NCBI RefSeq assembly: GCF_022682305.1
Contig: NZ_CP093528.1
Location: 4,146,501 to 4,210,500 of the forward strand
Source: Shinella zoogloeoides
GTDB taxonomy: Bacteria > Pseudomonadota > Alphaproteobacteria > Rhizobiales > Rhizobiaceae
DNA: 64,000 nucleotides
Direction: 5' to 3'
In this document: piece after piece, positions 1 to 10,368 of the stretch
How positions within the stretch are numbered: the stretch's first letter is position 1
Layout: the number at the start of each line of letters is the position of its first letter
Translations under genes and position numbers: made by a program
Notes under the pieces: generated by a model
Seen by the model: the letters and a program-made list of their open reading frames with translations, nothing else
Told to the model about the DNA's origin: nothing
Database searches by the model: none

Positions 1-239
1 GCTTTGCCGCCGGCGATCTCCTGATCACCGTCGTGCGCAAGCCCGACGGTGAAGGCCATGCCGTCCTGACCCTGCGTACCGCCCAGGGCGACTACATCCT
101 CGACAACCTCAACAACGAGGTGAAGCTGTGGACCGAGACGCCCTATCGCTACCTGAAGCGCCAGGCGTCGTTCCACGCCGGCCGCTGGGTCTCGATCGAA
201 AACGGCGACGCCGTCATGGTTTCGTCGGTCGGCCAGTAA
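1..239 (+). CDS. Transglutaminase-like cysteine peptidase, C-terminal part
   Basis: The 5' end is cut off by the window edge; the open frame begins at base 3 and about 78 residues remain. The C-terminal segment has the pattern of the bacterial transglutaminase-like cysteine peptidase family (BTLCP/DUF920): a GHAVLTLRT strand around the catalytic His, followed by a D-x-LDNL motif supplying the Asp. These are usually secreted or periplasmic proteins in rhizobia. The family call rests on these two motifs only, since the catalytic Cys lies outside the window. Confidence 0.7.
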   Translation, partial: FAAGDLLITVVRKPDGEGHAVLTLRTAQGDYILDNLNNEVKLWTETPYRYLKRQASFHAGRWVSIENGDAVMVSSVGQ

Positions 240-262
240 GCAGGTTGCATCATGGAATATGA

Positions 263-292
263 AAAAGGCCGCGGAGCGATCCGCGGCCTTTT
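263..292. terminator. Bidirectional rho-independent terminator
   Basis: A 13-bp perfect stem (AAAAGGCCGCGGA with its complement) closes on a GCGA tetraloop and is flanked by A and T runs. It can therefore end both the peptidase gene on the left and lepA, which converges from the right. Confidence 0.85.
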
Positions 293-316
293 CCGTCTCT
301 GTAGTGGGGCTGCCCC

Positions 317-2140
317 TTATTCGTCGCCCATCTTGAGCGCCGCGATGAAGGCTTCCTGCGGGATTTCCACCTTGCCGAACTGGCGCATGCGCTTCTTGCC
401 GGCCTTCTGCTTGTCGAGCAGCTTGCGCTTGCGGGTGGCGTCGCCGCCGTAGCACTTGGCGGTCACGTCCTTGCGCAGCGCCGAGATGGTCTCGCGGGCG
501 ATCACGTTGCCGCCGATGGCGGCCTGGATCGGGATCTTGAACATGTGCTTCGGGATCAGCTCCTTGAGCTTCTCGCACATGTCGCGGCCACGCTTTTCGG
601 CGGCCATGCGGTGCACCATCATGGAAAGCGCGTCGACCGGCTCGCCGTTGACGAGGATCGACATCTTCACCAGATGGCCTTCCTGGTGGTCGGTGATCTG
701 GTAGTCGAAGGAGGCGTAGCCCTTGGAAATCGACTTCAGGCGGTCGTAGAAGTCGAAGACGACTTCGTTGAGCGGCAGGTCGTAGGTCAGCATGGCGCGC
801 GTGCCGACATAGGTCAGTTCGACCTGGATGCCGCGGCGGTCCTGGCAGAGCTTGAGGATGCCGCCGAGATAGTCGTCCGGCGTCAGGATCGTTGCACGGA
901 TCCACGGCTCGTGGATTTCCGAGATCTTCACGACGTCGGGCATGTCGGCCGGGTTGTGCAGCTCGCGCATCGAGCCGTCGGTCATGTAGAGCTGATAGAC
1001 GACCGAAGGTGCGGTCGCGATCAGGTCGAGGTCGAATTCGCGCTCCAGGCGCTCCTGGATGATTTCGAGATGCAGGAGGCCGAGGAAGCCGCAGCGGAAG
1101 CCGAAGCCGAGCGCCGCCGAGCTTTCCATCTCGAAGGAGAACGAGGCGTCGTTGAGGCGCAGCTTGCCCATCGCCGAGCGCAGGTCCTCGAAATCGGCCG
1201 CATCGACCGGGAAGAGGCCGCAGAAGACGACCGGCTGGGCCGGCTTGAAGCCCGGCAGGGCCTTGGCGGTCGGGCGCTTGTCCTCGGTGATCGTGTCGCC
1301 GACGCGGGTATCGGCCACTTCCTTGATCGAGGCGGTGATGAAGCCGATCTCTCCCGGGCCGAGCGAATCCATCGCCACCATCTTCGGCGTCAGCACGCCG
1401 ACGCGCTCGACGGTGTATTTCGCGTCCGTGCCCATCATGCGCACGGTCTGGCCCTTGGAAAGCCGGCCCTCGATGACGCGCACGAGAACCATGACGCCGA
1501 GATAGGTGTCGTACCAGCTGTCGACCAGCAGCGCCTTCAGCGGTGCCTTCTCGCCGCCCTCGCTCTTCGGCGCGGGCAGGCGCTGGACGATGGCTTCCAG
1601 CACGTCGGGAATGCCGAGGCCCGTCTTGGCCGAGATGAGCACGGCGTCGGAGGCGTCGATGCCGATCACTTCCTCGATCTGCTCCTTGATGCGGTCCGGT
1701 TCGGCCGCCGGCAGGTCGATCTTGTTGAGGACGGTGACCAGTTCGTGGTTGTTGTCGATCGCCTGGTAGACGTTGGCGAGCGTCTGGGCTTCCACGCCCT
1801 GGGAAGCGTCGACCACCAGCAGCGAGCCTTCGCAGGCCGACAGCGAGCGCGAGACCTCGTAGGCGAAGTCGACGTGGCCGGGCGTGTCGATGAGGTTCAG
1901 CACATAGGTCTCGCCGTCATTGGCCTTGTAGTGCAGGCGCACCGTCTGGGCCTTGATGGTGATGCCGCGCTCGCGCTCGATATCCATGTTGTCGAGAACC
2001 TGTTCCGACATCTCGCGATCGGCAAGGCCGCCGGTCGACTGGATCAGCCGGTCGGCGAGCGTCGACTTGCCGTGGTCGATATGGGCCACGATCGAGAAGT
2101 TGCGGATATGGTCGAGGGGCGTCGAATTATTGGTGCTCAT
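317..2140 (-). CDS. lepA: Elongation factor 4 (LepA), ribosome back-translocase GTPase
   Basis: Cytoplasmic translational GTPase of 607 residues, matching the usual length of about 600. The G1 loop AHIDHGKST lies at residues 19-27, followed by the switch region with [13 protein letters not shown]3 DTPGH and G4 NKID. The C-terminal LepA-specific domain ends in the family's basic [10 protein letters not shown] segment. Two start codons are possible, at 2140 and 2149 (three extra residues MAR); 2140 gives the usual LepA N-terminus. It stands alone and converges with the peptidase gene across a shared terminator. Confidence 0.97.
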   Translation of the reverse strand: MSTNNSTPLDHIRNFSIVAHIDHGKSTLADRLIQSTGGLADREMSEQVLDNMDIERERGITIKAQTVRLHYKANDGETYVLNLIDTPGHVDFAYEVSRSLSACEGSLLVVDASQGVEAQTLANVYQAIDNNHELVTVLNKIDLPAAEPDRIKEQIEEVIGIDASDAVLISAKTGLGIPDVLEAIVQRLPAPKSEGGEKAPLKALLVDSWYDTYLGVMVLVRVIEGRLSKGQTVRMMGTDAKYTVERVGVLTPKMVAMDSLGPGEIGFITASIKEVADTRVGDTITEDKRPTAKALPGFKPAQPVVFCGLFPVDAADFEDLRSAMGKLRLNDASFSFEMESSAALGFGFRCGFLGLLHLEIIQERLEREFDLDLIATAPSVVYQLYMTDGSMRELHNPADMPDVVKISEIHEPWIRATILTPDDYLGGILKLCQDRRGIQVELTYVGTRAMLTYDLPLNEVVFDFYDRLKSISKGYASFDYQITDHQEGHLVKMSILVNGEPVDALSMMVHRMAAEKRGRDMCEKLKELIPKHMFKIPIQAAIGGNVIARETISALRKDVTAKCYGGDATRKRKLLDKQKAGKKRMRQFGKVEIPQEAFIAALKMGDE

Positions 2141-2210
2141 GCGCGCCATATAGCAGCGCGCACGACTCGCGGAAAGCGGTAAATGAACCGTTTCTTCGCC
2201 GCAAGCGCCG

Positions 2211-3461
2211 CTATTCCGGGGCTTTCTGGCCTTCCACCAGCGCGCCGGCATTCGGCACCTGCGCGCTGCGGATCTCGAAATTCTCCCGCGCCTCCGGCGG
2301 CACGGTCTCGCGCCGCCGCAACCGGCCGGCGACGAAGGCGGCATAGAGCATCGCCACGCCTATGACCGCATAGATGAAGGTCTGCGGGCCGAAGACCGGC
2401 GTCAGCGCCGTCACGCCGAGCGGAACGATGGTCGCGGAGGTGGACCAGGCGACGAGCAGCGTGGAGGCCAGCGGCACGAAATCCTCGGGGTCCGTGCGGT
2501 CGTTGGCATGGGCGTTGGCGATGGAATAGACGCTCTCCACCGCGCCGGCCCACAACGCGAAGACGACCATCAGCAGCACGAAGGCGCTGAAGGACACGAA
2601 GAGCGCGGCCACCGCCGCGCCGGTGATCAGCAGGCAGGTGAAGATCAGTACGATGCGCCGGTCGATGCGGTCGGAAAGCGTGCCGAGCGGGTACTGCACG
2701 AAGATGAGGCCGAACTGCATGACGAACATCAGGAGGGCGACGTCCGTCTGGCCGGCATTGTTGGTGGCGGCATAGATCGGCGTGAAGCCCTGCACGACCA
2801 TGGAAAGCCCGCCCGAGGCGAGCACCCCGATGAGCGCGACCGGCGAATTGCGCCAGGCCATGGCGAAGTCGAGATTGACGCGGGCGGGCGGCGGCGGATT
2901 GGGCAGCCGGGTCAGGCCGATCGGCAGCAGCGCGACGGTGGTCACGAAGATGGTGACGAGCGGGGCGAGGTTGCCGTCCGCCGGCATCCGGCCGAAAATC
3001 CACGCGCCGACGCCAAGGCCGAGCACATAGGCCATGTAGAAGAACGACATGGCCTTGCCGCGCCAGCGGTTGTCGCTCGCATGGTTCAGCCAACTCTGGG
3101 CGATGATGAAATTGCCGTTGCCCGCGATGCCGTAGATGCCGCGCGCCAGCACCCAGAGCAGGGGGGTGACGCCGAGCGCCACGAGGAAGGCGGCGATGAT
3201 GACCAGCGCCAGCGAGCAGGAGAAGGCCCGGGCATGGCCGACGCGGCGGATGACCGGCCCGGCGATGACGCAGCCGATCAGCCCGCCGAAGGCCATGGTC
3301 GTGACGGTCGCGCCCGGTGTCCAGGATGGTGCGCCGGTCTGCGACAGCACATAGGGCACATAGGCGAGCATGACCCCGTTGCCGATGGCCACAAGGGTCA
3401 TCGATACGACGATGGCGGTGATGGAAAAGAGCGAGGATGCCCGCTGCGCTTCACCTGTCAT
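2211..3461 (-). CDS. MFS transporter
   Basis: A 416-residue inner-membrane protein with about twelve hydrophobic segments and the MFS half-repeat layout, including a [10 protein letters not shown] loop motif between TM8 and TM9 typical of the superfamily. The start at 3461 was chosen for its strong upstream GGAGGG ribosome binding site; a longer frame reaches 3533 without one. The substrate cannot be read from the sequence; the general look is of the YcaD/small-molecule exporter type. It is divergent from the XRE-cupin regulator at 3604, whose operator sits in the shared intergenic region, so that regulator may control it. Confidence 0.8.
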   Translation of the reverse strand: MTGEAQRASSLFSITAIVVSMTLVAIGNGVMLAYVPYVLSQTGAPSWTPGATVTTMAFGGLIGCVIAGPVIRRVGHARAFSCSLALVIIAAFLVALGVTPLLWVLARGIYGIAGNGNFIIAQSWLNHASDNRWRGKAMSFFYMAYVLGLGVGAWIFGRMPADGNLAPLVTIFVTTVALLPIGLTRLPNPPPPARVNLDFAMAWRNSPVALIGVLASGGLSMVVQGFTPIYAATNNAGQTDVALLMFVMQFGLIFVQYPLGTLSDRIDRRIVLIFTCLLITGAAVAALFVSFSAFVLLMVVFALWAGAVESVYSIANAHANDRTDPEDFVPLASTLLVAWSTSATIVPLGVTALTPVFGPQTFIYAVIGVAMLYAAFVAGRLRRRETVPPEARENFEIRSAQVPNAGALVEGQKAPE

Positions 3462-3579
3462 CCGTCCGCCCTCCTGATTCTGCCGGGCCACCATATCCGT
3501 CGCCGCCATGGCGCATTGTCGCCGGAGCGGCATGGGCCGGATTTATTTTCGGGCGGGCACGATGCGCATTGACTCCATT

Positions 3580-3602
3580 ATAAGGGATAAATATTCTCTT
3601 AT
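3580..3602. promoter_or_regulatory. Candidate operator upstream of XRE-cupin gene
   Basis: A 23-bp imperfect palindrome with outer half-sites ATAAG/CTTAT lies directly before the ATG at 3604. It is AT-rich in a GC-rich context and is where an autoregulatory XRE repressor would be expected to bind. Whether it also governs the divergent MFS gene is an inference from position. Confidence 0.5.
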
Positions 3603-3603
3603 C

Positions 3604-4182
3604 ATGGAAAATGAAACCGATCCCCTGGAAAGCGCCATCGGCGAGCGTCTCCGGCTGCTACGCGTGGCGCACGGTCAGACCCTCGACGATCTGGCCGGCG
3701 CCTCCGGCGTCAGCCGGGCGATGATCTCGCGCATCGAGCGCGGCGAGGCCAGTCCCACGGCGCAGCTCCTGTCGCGGCTCTGCGCCGCGCTGGACCTGAC
3801 GCTCTCCGCCTTCTTCGCCTTTTCCGAAGGGGCGGGCGATCCGCTGTCGCGCCGCGAGGCGCAGACCGTCTGGCGCGACCCCGAGACCGGCTACCAGCGC
3901 CGCGCCGTCTCGGCCCCGAACACGGCCTCGCGGGTCGAGGTGATCGACGTGGCGTTCCCGGCCGGCGCGCGCATCGCCTATCCGCCGGAAACGGCCAAGG
4001 CGGGCATGACGCAGCACGTCTGGCTGTTCTCCGGCGCATTGCGCATGACGGTCGGCGAAACCGTGCACGACCTTCGCCCTGGTGACTGCCTCTACATGAG
4101 CATCACCGAGGGACACGTCTTCGAGAACCCCGGCAGCACGACGGCGCATTACGCCGTGCTGCTGGATCGAGGCCGCAATTGA
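3604..4182 (+). CDS. XRE-family regulator with C-terminal cupin domain
   Basis: A 192-residue protein. Residues about 12-66 form an XRE helix-turn-helix (GERLRLLRVAHGQTLDDLA, then SRAMISRIERGEASPT). The C-terminal half is a cupin_2 barrel (LRPGDCLYMSITEGHVFENPG), as in regulators of amine, sulfur or amino acid genes. The start codon follows the palindrome and lacks a clear Shine-Dalgarno sequence, so the mRNA could be leaderless; an upstream ATG at 3562 would place the operator inside the frame and is less likely. The adjacent GNAT gene begins 11 bases downstream and is probably co-transcribed. Confidence 0.85.
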   Translation: MENETDPLESAIGERLRLLRVAHGQTLDDLAGASGVSRAMISRIERGEASPTAQLLSRLCAALDLTLSAFFAFSEGAGDPLSRREAQTVWRDPETGYQRRAVSAPNTASRVEVIDVAFPAGARIAYPPETAKAGMTQHVWLFSGALRMTVGETVHDLRPGDCLYMSITEGHVFENPGSTTAHYAVLLDRGRN

Positions 4183-4193
4183 GGCAGGAAAAG

Positions 4194-4772
4194 ATGAGCG
4201 AGATCAGGCTGCTCGACGAGATCGAAACCCGCGCCCGCATGGGCGAGCTTGCCGACGTGCTGGCCGATTGCGTTGCCGGCGGCGCCTCCGTCGGCTTCAT
4301 GGCGCCCTATGGGCCGGCCGATGCGCTGCCCTTCTGGGAAGGTGTGGCGACGGCGGTCGGCGAGGAGGCGACGCTGCTCTTCGCCGCGGAGCGGGCGGGC
4401 CGGATCGTCGGTACGGTGCAGGTCGGCATCCGCCAGATGCCGAACCAGCCGCACCGGGCGGATGTGAAGAAGCTGCTCGTCATGGAAAGCGAGCGCGGCC
4501 GCGGCCTTGCCCGCGCGCTGATGGCGCTTGCGGAGGCGGAGGCGGCCCGACGCGGCAAGACCGTGCTGGTGCTCGACACGGCGACCGGCAGTCCGGCGGA
4601 GACGGTCTATGAGCGCCTCGGCTGGCAGCGCGCCGGCGTCATCCCGGACTATGCGCTCTACCCGGACGGCCGCTACTGCGCGACGACCTTCTTCTACAAG
4701 CGGATCGGTGACGCGCCCTGTGCCGAAACGGTGCAGGGCGGCGTTCATGCGATGGAAAGAACCGTGCTGTAG
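4194..4772 (+). CDS. GNAT-family N-acetyltransferase
   Basis: A 192-residue cytoplasmic acetyltransferase. The acetyl-CoA binding motif A is seen as VMESERGRGLARALMALAEAEA near residues 98-120, and the last third has the usual YERLGWQRAG strand. The ATG at 4194 follows an AGGCAGGAAAAG ribosome binding site; the frame is also open from an upstream TTG at 4179. It likely forms a two-gene unit with the XRE-cupin regulator. The acceptor substrate is unknown. Confidence 0.85.
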   Translation: MSEIRLLDEIETRARMGELADVLADCVAGGASVGFMAPYGPADALPFWEGVATAVGEEATLLFAAERAGRIVGTVQVGIRQMPNQPHRADVKKLLVMESERGRGLARALMALAEAEAARRGKTVLVLDTATGSPAETVYERLGWQRAGVIPDYALYPDGRYCATTFFYKRIGDAPCAETVQGGVHAMERTVL

Positions 4773-4802
4773 AAGGAGGCCGGATCAACGAGGCGACCCG
4801 CC

Positions 4803-5030
4803 ATGCAGATTGCCGGCATCATGAACACCGCCCTCCAGGGCATGGCGAGCGAGACCGCGCGGGCCGAGCGGGCGGCGCGGAACATCGCCAACCCCGCGGC
4901 CGCTCAGCGCGACCCGGCGGAGGACATGCTGGACCTCATCTCCGCCGATATCGGCTTTCGCGCCAATGCCGCGTCCTTCGAGACCGGCGCGGACCTCTGG
5001 ACGGTCCTCGCCGCGATCAAACGGGACTGA
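4803..5030 (+). CDS. Small protein resembling the two ends of a flagellar rod protein
   Basis: A 75-residue protein. Its N-terminus (MNTALQGMASETARAERAARNIAN) mirrors the flagellar basal-body rod signature, in which an amphipathic helix ends in N-x-A-N. Its C-terminus (ADIGFRANAASFETGADLW) mirrors the FlgC/FlgG C-terminal helix. The middle domain of true rod proteins (130 residues or more) is absent, and no flagellar genes are nearby. An AAGGAGG sequence lies about 24 bases upstream, farther than ideal. It converges on the aldo-keto reductase with no gap. The role is not known. Confidence 0.6.
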   Translation: MQIAGIMNTALQGMASETARAERAARNIANPAAAQRDPAEDMLDLISADIGFRANAASFETGADLWTVLAAIKRD

Positions 5031-6029
<999 letters not shown>

Positions 6030-6149
6030 GGCAAAATCCTTTTGCTCGGGACCGGGAGAGGTCCAGGCCGGGGGGGGGGCGTCAGTCCGCCGTCGTCCGG
6101 TAAGGTACAATCTAGAGCGCGACGCTTCGTCTGAAAATTGCTGCAAAAG

Positions 6150-6178
6150 CCAACAGCTTGTTCTATCTGTTGGAACAA
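6150..6178. promoter_or_regulatory. LysR-type operator: two overlapping inverted repeats
   Basis: CCAACAG (6150-6156) pairs with CTGTTGG (6167-6173) across 10 bases, and TTGTTC (6158-6163) pairs with GAACAA (6173-6178) across 9 bases. The second repeat runs into the LysR start codon. This fits an autoregulatory site in the divergent AKR/LysR intergenic region. A run of ten G residues lies at 6070-6079 in the same spacer. Confidence 0.6.
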
Positions 6179-7074
6179 TGAACCGCACCCAGCTTTCCCA
6201 ACTCGCCGTGCTTGCCGTCGTTGCGGAGGCGCGTTCCTTCCGCAAGGCGGCGGCCGAACTCGCCGTCGCGCCGTCGGCCGTCAGCCATGCCGTCTCGGCG
6301 CTCGAGGCGAGCCTCGGCGTGCGGCTCCTCGCCCGCACCACCCGCTCCGTCGCGCCGACCGAGGAGGGCCGGCTGCTGCTCGATACGCTGGCTCCGGCGC
6401 TGTCCGACATCGGCAATGTCATGGAGGCGCTTGCCGACCGGCAGGGTCGCCCCGCCGGTCCGCTGCGGATCACCATGCCGCTGATCGCCGCGGAGGAGAT
6501 CGTCATGCCGCGCCTCGGCGCCTTCCTGCTGGCCTATCCCGAGATCGAGCTGGAGCTTCGCACTGACGACCGCTTCGAGGATATCGTCGAAAAGGGGTTC
6601 GACGCGGGCCTGCGCCTCGGCGAGCATCTGGAGGCGGATATGGTGGCCGCGCGTGTCAGCGGCCCCTGGCGTGGCCTCATCGTCGGCGCGCCCTCCTATT
6701 TCGAACGGCATCCCAAACCCCTCCAGCCGCGCGATCTCATGCAGCACCGCTGCATCCGCCGCCGTTTTTCCAGCGGCCTCCTTTACCGCTGGGAGCTTGA
6801 AAAGGACGGGCGGCAGGTCACGGTCGACGTCAACGGCCCGCTCATCGTCTCCGACCAGCGGCTCATGCGCGCCGCCGCGATGGACGGCGCGGGCCTTGCC
6901 TATATCTTCGACCAGCGCGTCGCCGGGGATATCGCGGACGGCAGCCTCGTGCCCGTGCTGGAGGACTGGTGCCCGCCCTTCGACGGCTTTTCGATCTACT
7001 ATCCGACGCGCCGCCAGATGCGCCCGGCGCTGCGCGCCTTCGTGGATTTCTTCCGCTATCGCGCGTCCGCCTGA
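6178..7074 (+). CDS. LysR-family transcriptional regulator
   Basis: A 298-residue regulator. An N-terminal winged helix-turn-helix (residues about 5-60, [31 protein letters not shown]) is followed by a periplasmic-binding-like effector domain of the CrgA/AaeR group. The ATG at 6178 is within the operator repeats. It is divergent from the aldo-keto reductase, which such regulators usually control. The effector is not predictable. Confidence 0.92.
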   Translation: MNRTQLSQLAVLAVVAEARSFRKAAAELAVAPSAVSHAVSALEASLGVRLLARTTRSVAPTEEGRLLLDTLAPALSDIGNVMEALADRQGRPAGPLRITMPLIAAEEIVMPRLGAFLLAYPEIELELRTDDRFEDIVEKGFDAGLRLGEHLEADMVAARVSGPWRGLIVGAPSYFERHPKPLQPRDLMQHRCIRRRFSSGLLYRWELEKDGRQVTVDVNGPLIVSDQRLMRAAAMDGAGLAYIFDQRVAGDIADGSLVPVLEDWCPPFDGFSIYYPTRRQMRPALRAFVDFFRYRASA

Positions 7075-7168
7075 AGCCGGCGTGGCGTCCCGATTTTTTG
7101 CAGCTTCGGATGCTTGCGGGGAGTCCGCCTCGCGAATAGTCTCCCCGCGCAATCAGGGAGAGCTCACC

Positions 7169-8155
7169 ATGCTGCGTTTCGGAATCCTCTCGACGGCCAA
7201 GATCGGCCGCGAGCTCGTCGTGCCGGCCATTCAGGATGCGGAGAACTGCGTCGTCACCGCCATCGCCAGCCGCGACCTTGCCAAGGCCCGCGCCATGGCG
7301 GACCGTTTCTCCGTGCCGCATGCCTTCGGCTCCTATGAGGAGATGCTGGCCTCCGACCTTGTCGACGCGGTCTATATCCCGCTGCCCACCTCCCAGCATG
7401 TGGAATGGTCGATCAAGGCGGCCGATGCCGGCAAGCATGTGCTGTGCGAAAAGCCGATCGCGCTCGATGCCGGCGAGATCGGCGCATTGATCGAGGCGCG
7501 CGACCGCAACAGGGTGCTGATCGCCGAGGCCTACATGGTCACCTACAGCCCCGTCTGGCGCAAGGTCCGTTCGCTTCTGGCCGAAGGCGCCATCGGCCGG
7601 CTGCGCCATGTGCAGGGGGCCTTCACCTATTTCAACCGCGATCCCGGCAACATGCGCAACGTGCCGGCGCTCGGCGGCGGCGGCCTGCCGGATATCGGCG
7701 TCTACCCGACCATCTCCACCCGCTTCGTCACCGGCAAGGAGCCGCTGCGCGTGCAGGCGAGCACCGACCGCGATCCGGAATTCGGCACGGACATCTATTC
7801 CAGCGTGCGCGCCGATTTCGGCGATTTCGAGCTTTCCTTCTACATCTCCACCCAGCTCGCCCATCGCCAGGTCATGGTCTTCCACGGCGACAAGGGCTTC
7901 ATCGAGGTGAAGTCCCCCTTCAATGCCGACCGCTACGGTGCGGAGGAGATCGAGCTGGCCAACCAGAGCCACAGCGAAAGCCAGCATTTCCGCTTCCAGG
8001 ACGCCCGCCAGTACAAGCGCCAGGCCGAAGCCTTCACCCGCGCCGCGCTCGGCGAGAACGAGGAGGTGGTGACGCTGGAAAGCTCGGTGAACAACCAGAA
8101 GCTCATCGACGCCATCTACCGCGCCAGCGAGAAGGACGGCTGGGAGACGGTGTAG
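7169..8155 (+). CDS. Gfo/Idh/MocA-family oxidoreductase
   Basis: A 328-residue NAD(P)-dependent dehydrogenase. The Rossmann N-terminus (residues 1-120) has [14 protein letters not shown] and the family hallmark [11 protein letters not shown] with the conserved EKP lysine. The C-terminal alpha/beta domain contains [12 protein letters not shown], which supplies the catalytic Asp and Tyr/His region. The start has an AGGGAG ribosome binding site. Substrates in this family are usually sugars, inositols or dihydrodiols; the exact one is unknown. Confidence 0.9.
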   Translation: MLRFGILSTAKIGRELVVPAIQDAENCVVTAIASRDLAKARAMADRFSVPHAFGSYEEMLASDLVDAVYIPLPTSQHVEWSIKAADAGKHVLCEKPIALDAGEIGALIEARDRNRVLIAEAYMVTYSPVWRKVRSLLAEGAIGRLRHVQGAFTYFNRDPGNMRNVPALGGGGLPDIGVYPTISTRFVTGKEPLRVQASTDRDPEFGTDIYSSVRADFGDFELSFYISTQLAHRQVMVFHGDKGFIEVKSPFNADRYGAEEIELANQSHSESQHFRFQDARQYKRQAEAFTRAALGENEEVVTLESSVNNQKLIDAIYRASEKDGWETV

Positions 8156-8165
8156 CCCTCCGCGC

Positions 8166-8183
8166 GGGCGGCTTCAGCCGCCC
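8166..8183. terminator. Stem-loop between convergent genes
   Basis: GGGCGGC and GCCGCCC pair around a TTCA loop, between the end of the oxidoreductase gene and the end of the PPOX-like gene, and overlap the latter's stop codon. There is no T-run, so this is a candidate only. Confidence 0.45.
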
Positions 8184-8902
8184 TCGTAAAGCCGCTGACC
8201 CTCCCGCAGCGCCGTATCCAGCCGCCCGCCCTCGGGGAAGAGCGACAGCGTCTGCGGCTTCTCGACGCCCGGCACCAGCCGGTGACAGGTCTCGGCCGCG
8301 CCGAGCACCGTGGTGACGGGGATGACACCGGCCCAGATCGGTAGGGCAAAATCCTCCTCGTCGTCGCCCACGCCCTTGGCGCGCACCTTGGCTGCGGCCT
8401 CTTCGATGGGCATGGCGATGATTGTGGTCGCCTTCGCCTCCTGCACGGTGATGGGGCGCAGCAGCGCGCTGCGCTCCGGGTAGAAGCGGTCGACGACGTC
8501 GCGCATCGCCTCGATCTTCTCTTCGGGGTCCTCCACCAGCCGCGCGGTGCCGAAGCACATGGCGGAGCGGTAGTTGGCCGAATGGTTGAAACCGGAGCGG
8601 GCGAGCACCAGCCCGTCGAGATGGGCGACGGTGAGGCAGGCGGGCGTGCCGGCCTTCAGGTGCCGCAGCATGCGGCTGGCGGAGGAGCCGTGCCAGTAGA
8701 GCGTGTCGCCCCTGCGCCAGAACAGCGTCGGCGTCGCATAGGGCTGGCGGTCGATGACATAGGCCACCTGACAGAGCATCGCGGTATCGAGGATCGCGTA
8801 CACGGCTTCGCGGTCGTAGCTGGCGCGCTCGTGCATGCGCTTGACGCGGTTGCGTGGGGTCACGGGGTAGGAAGCGGTCTCTGCGCTCATGGGGATGCTC
8901 AT
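8174..8902 (-). CDS. Pyridoxamine 5'-phosphate oxidase-like FMN-binding protein
   Basis: A 242-residue split-barrel flavoprotein. Residues about 25-150 contain the FMN-barrel pattern (CQVAYVIDRQPYATPTLFWRRGDTLYWHGSSASRM), as in the PPOX/Nim-resistance-like family (pyridoxamine_ox_2). The start at 8902 was chosen over the internal ATG at 8890. It is divergent from a MocR regulator with only 41 bases between the start codons, and such pairs often concern vitamin B6 or amine metabolism. A true PdxH role is not indicated, because the PdxH C-terminal domain is absent. Confidence 0.82.
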   Translation of the reverse strand: MSIPMSAETASYPVTPRNRVKRMHERASYDREAVYAILDTAMLCQVAYVIDRQPYATPTLFWRRGDTLYWHGSSASRMLRHLKAGTPACLTVAHLDGLVLARSGFNHSANYRSAMCFGTARLVEDPEEKIEAMRDVVDRFYPERSALLRPITVQEAKATTIIAMPIEEAAAKVRAKGVGDDEEDFALPIWAGVIPVTTVLGAAETCHRLVPGVEKPQTLSLFPEGGRLDTALREGQRLYEGG

Positions 8903-8943
8903 GGATATATTGCCTTTCGACGACGATGCCGCCATGGTGCGCC

Positions 8944-10368
8944 ATGGCATTGGATCGAAAAAGCACCAATTCAGAGGAAAAAAGCAGGACCAATCCGCCG
9001 GATTGGTCCGCGCTCATTCCCGTCCTGCCGCCGGCGGGCCGGCGGACCCCGGCGCTTTACCGGGAACTGCGCCGCCTGATCGAGGCGGGCGACATCCCGC
9101 CCGGCAGCAAGCTGCCGCCCTCGCGCGATCTGGCCCGGCGGCTGAAGACCTCGCGCGGCAGCGTGGTCGCCGCCTTCGAGACGCTGATCGCCGAAGGCTA
9201 CGCGGTTGCGCGCACCGGCGCCGGCACCTTCGTCGCCGACCGTGTGCCGATGCTGAGGCCGGCCCTCCCAGTGGAGGCGGAGGCGATCGCGCCGAAAATG
9301 CCGCTGCCCGGCACGCTTGGCGTCGCCATGGCGGATACGCGTACCCTGAACCTTTTCCGCACGCTGCTGTCGCGTCATCTCACCCGCCCCGGCCCGGAAC
9401 ATTTCCAATACGGCGACCCGCGCGGCGGGGCGGCGCTGCGTCAGGCGATCGCCGCCTATCTGCGGCAGGCGCGCGGCGTGCGCTGCGAGGCGCGCTCCAT
9501 CGTCATCACGACGGGTACCCAGCAGGGCATCGACCTATTCATTCGCAGCGCGCTGTCGCCGGGCGATCGGGTGATGATCGAGGATCCCTGCTATCCCAGC
9601 GCCCGCGCCGCCTTTGCCGGCAATGGCCTGCAGCTCACCGGCCTTGCCGTGGACGGGGAGGGAGCGGATATAGCGCTCGCCGCGCCGGGCGCCCGCGCCG
9701 TTTATGTCACGCCCTCGCACCAGTTCCCGCTCGGCGTGACCATGAGCATGCGCCGCCGCCTCGCCCTCATCGACTGGGCGCGGCAAACCGGCGGCTGGAT
9801 CCTTGAGGACGATTACGACAGCGAGTTCCGCTTCGCCGGCCCGCCGCTCGCCGCCATGCAGGGCATGGACGACAGCGGCCGCGTGATCTATCTCGGCACC
9901 TTCTCCAAGGTGCTCTTCCCGGGCCTGCGCCTCGGCTATGCGGTGATTCCCGATCCGTTGCTGGATACCATGGTGTCGCTGCGCAGCCGCTCCGACCGCA
10001 GCCCGCCGACGCTGGCGGAAGCCGCCCTCACAGACCTTATCCGCGAAGGCCATTTCGCCGCCCATCTCCGCCGTGCCCGCCGACACGCCGAGGCCGCGCG
10101 AGATGCGCTGGTGGCCGGGCTTGCCGGGGCGAGGAACCTTACGGTCGCGGTGCCGGATCAGGGCCTTCACCTTGTCGCCGGTCTGCCGGAGTCGCTTGAC
10201 GATATCGAGGCCGTCGAGATCGCCCGCCAGGCGGGCCTCGGTGCCCGCGCCCTCTCGGCCATGGCCGTCACCAACCCGCCGCGGCAGGGCCTCGTGATCG
10301 GTTTTTCAGGCTTTGCGCGGGAGGTGCTGAATGCCGCCGCCCGGCGCTTTGCAGCGATGATCGGCTAA
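8944..10368 (+). CDS. MocR-type (GntR/aminotransferase fusion) regulator
   Basis: A protein of about 474 residues. An N-terminal GntR winged helix (LYRELRRLIEAGDIPPGSKLPPSRDLARRLKTSRGSV) is followed by a class I aminotransferase fold with the PLP lysine in GTFSKVLFPGLRLGY. This is the MocR/PdxR family, which senses PLP or PLP-amine adducts. Starts at 8926 and 8944 are both possible and neither has a strong ribosome binding site. It is divergent from the PPOX-like gene, which it probably controls. Confidence 0.88.
   Translation: MALDRKSTNSEEKSRTNPPDWSALIPVLPPAGRRTPALYRELRRLIEAGDIPPGSKLPPSRDLARRLKTSRGSVVAAFETLIAEGYAVARTGAGTFVADRVPMLRPALPVEAEAIAPKMPLPGTLGVAMADTRTLNLFRTLLSRHLTRPGPEHFQYGDPRGGAALRQAIAAYLRQARGVRCEARSIVITTGTQQGIDLFIRSALSPGDRVMIEDPCYPSARAAFAGNGLQLTGLAVDGEGADIALAAPGARAVYVTPSHQFPLGVTMSMRRRLALIDWARQTGGWILEDDYDSEFRFAGPPLAAMQGMDDSGRVIYLGTFSKVLFPGLRLGYAVIPDPLLDTMVSLRSRSDRSPPTLAEAALTDLIREGHFAAHLRRARRHAEAARDALVAGLAGARNLTVAVPDQGLHLVAGLPESLDDIEAVEIARQAGLGARALSAMAVTNPPRQGLVIGFSGFAREVLNAAARRFAAMIG

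Noticed and set aside
545-2182. Long open frame opposite lepA (545 codons)
   Set aside because: Shadow of a GC-rich real gene; composition is rich in Arg, His and Asp with no family motif. Similar long shadows oppose most genes here.
4803-5030. Genuine flagellar FlgC
   Set aside because: 75 residues is far below the 130-140 of FlgC; the central domain is missing and no flagellar operon is adjacent.
6112-6126. CTAGAGCGCGACGC fragment like a rhizobial repeat edge
   Set aside because: Too short to call an element; no partner arm was found nearby.
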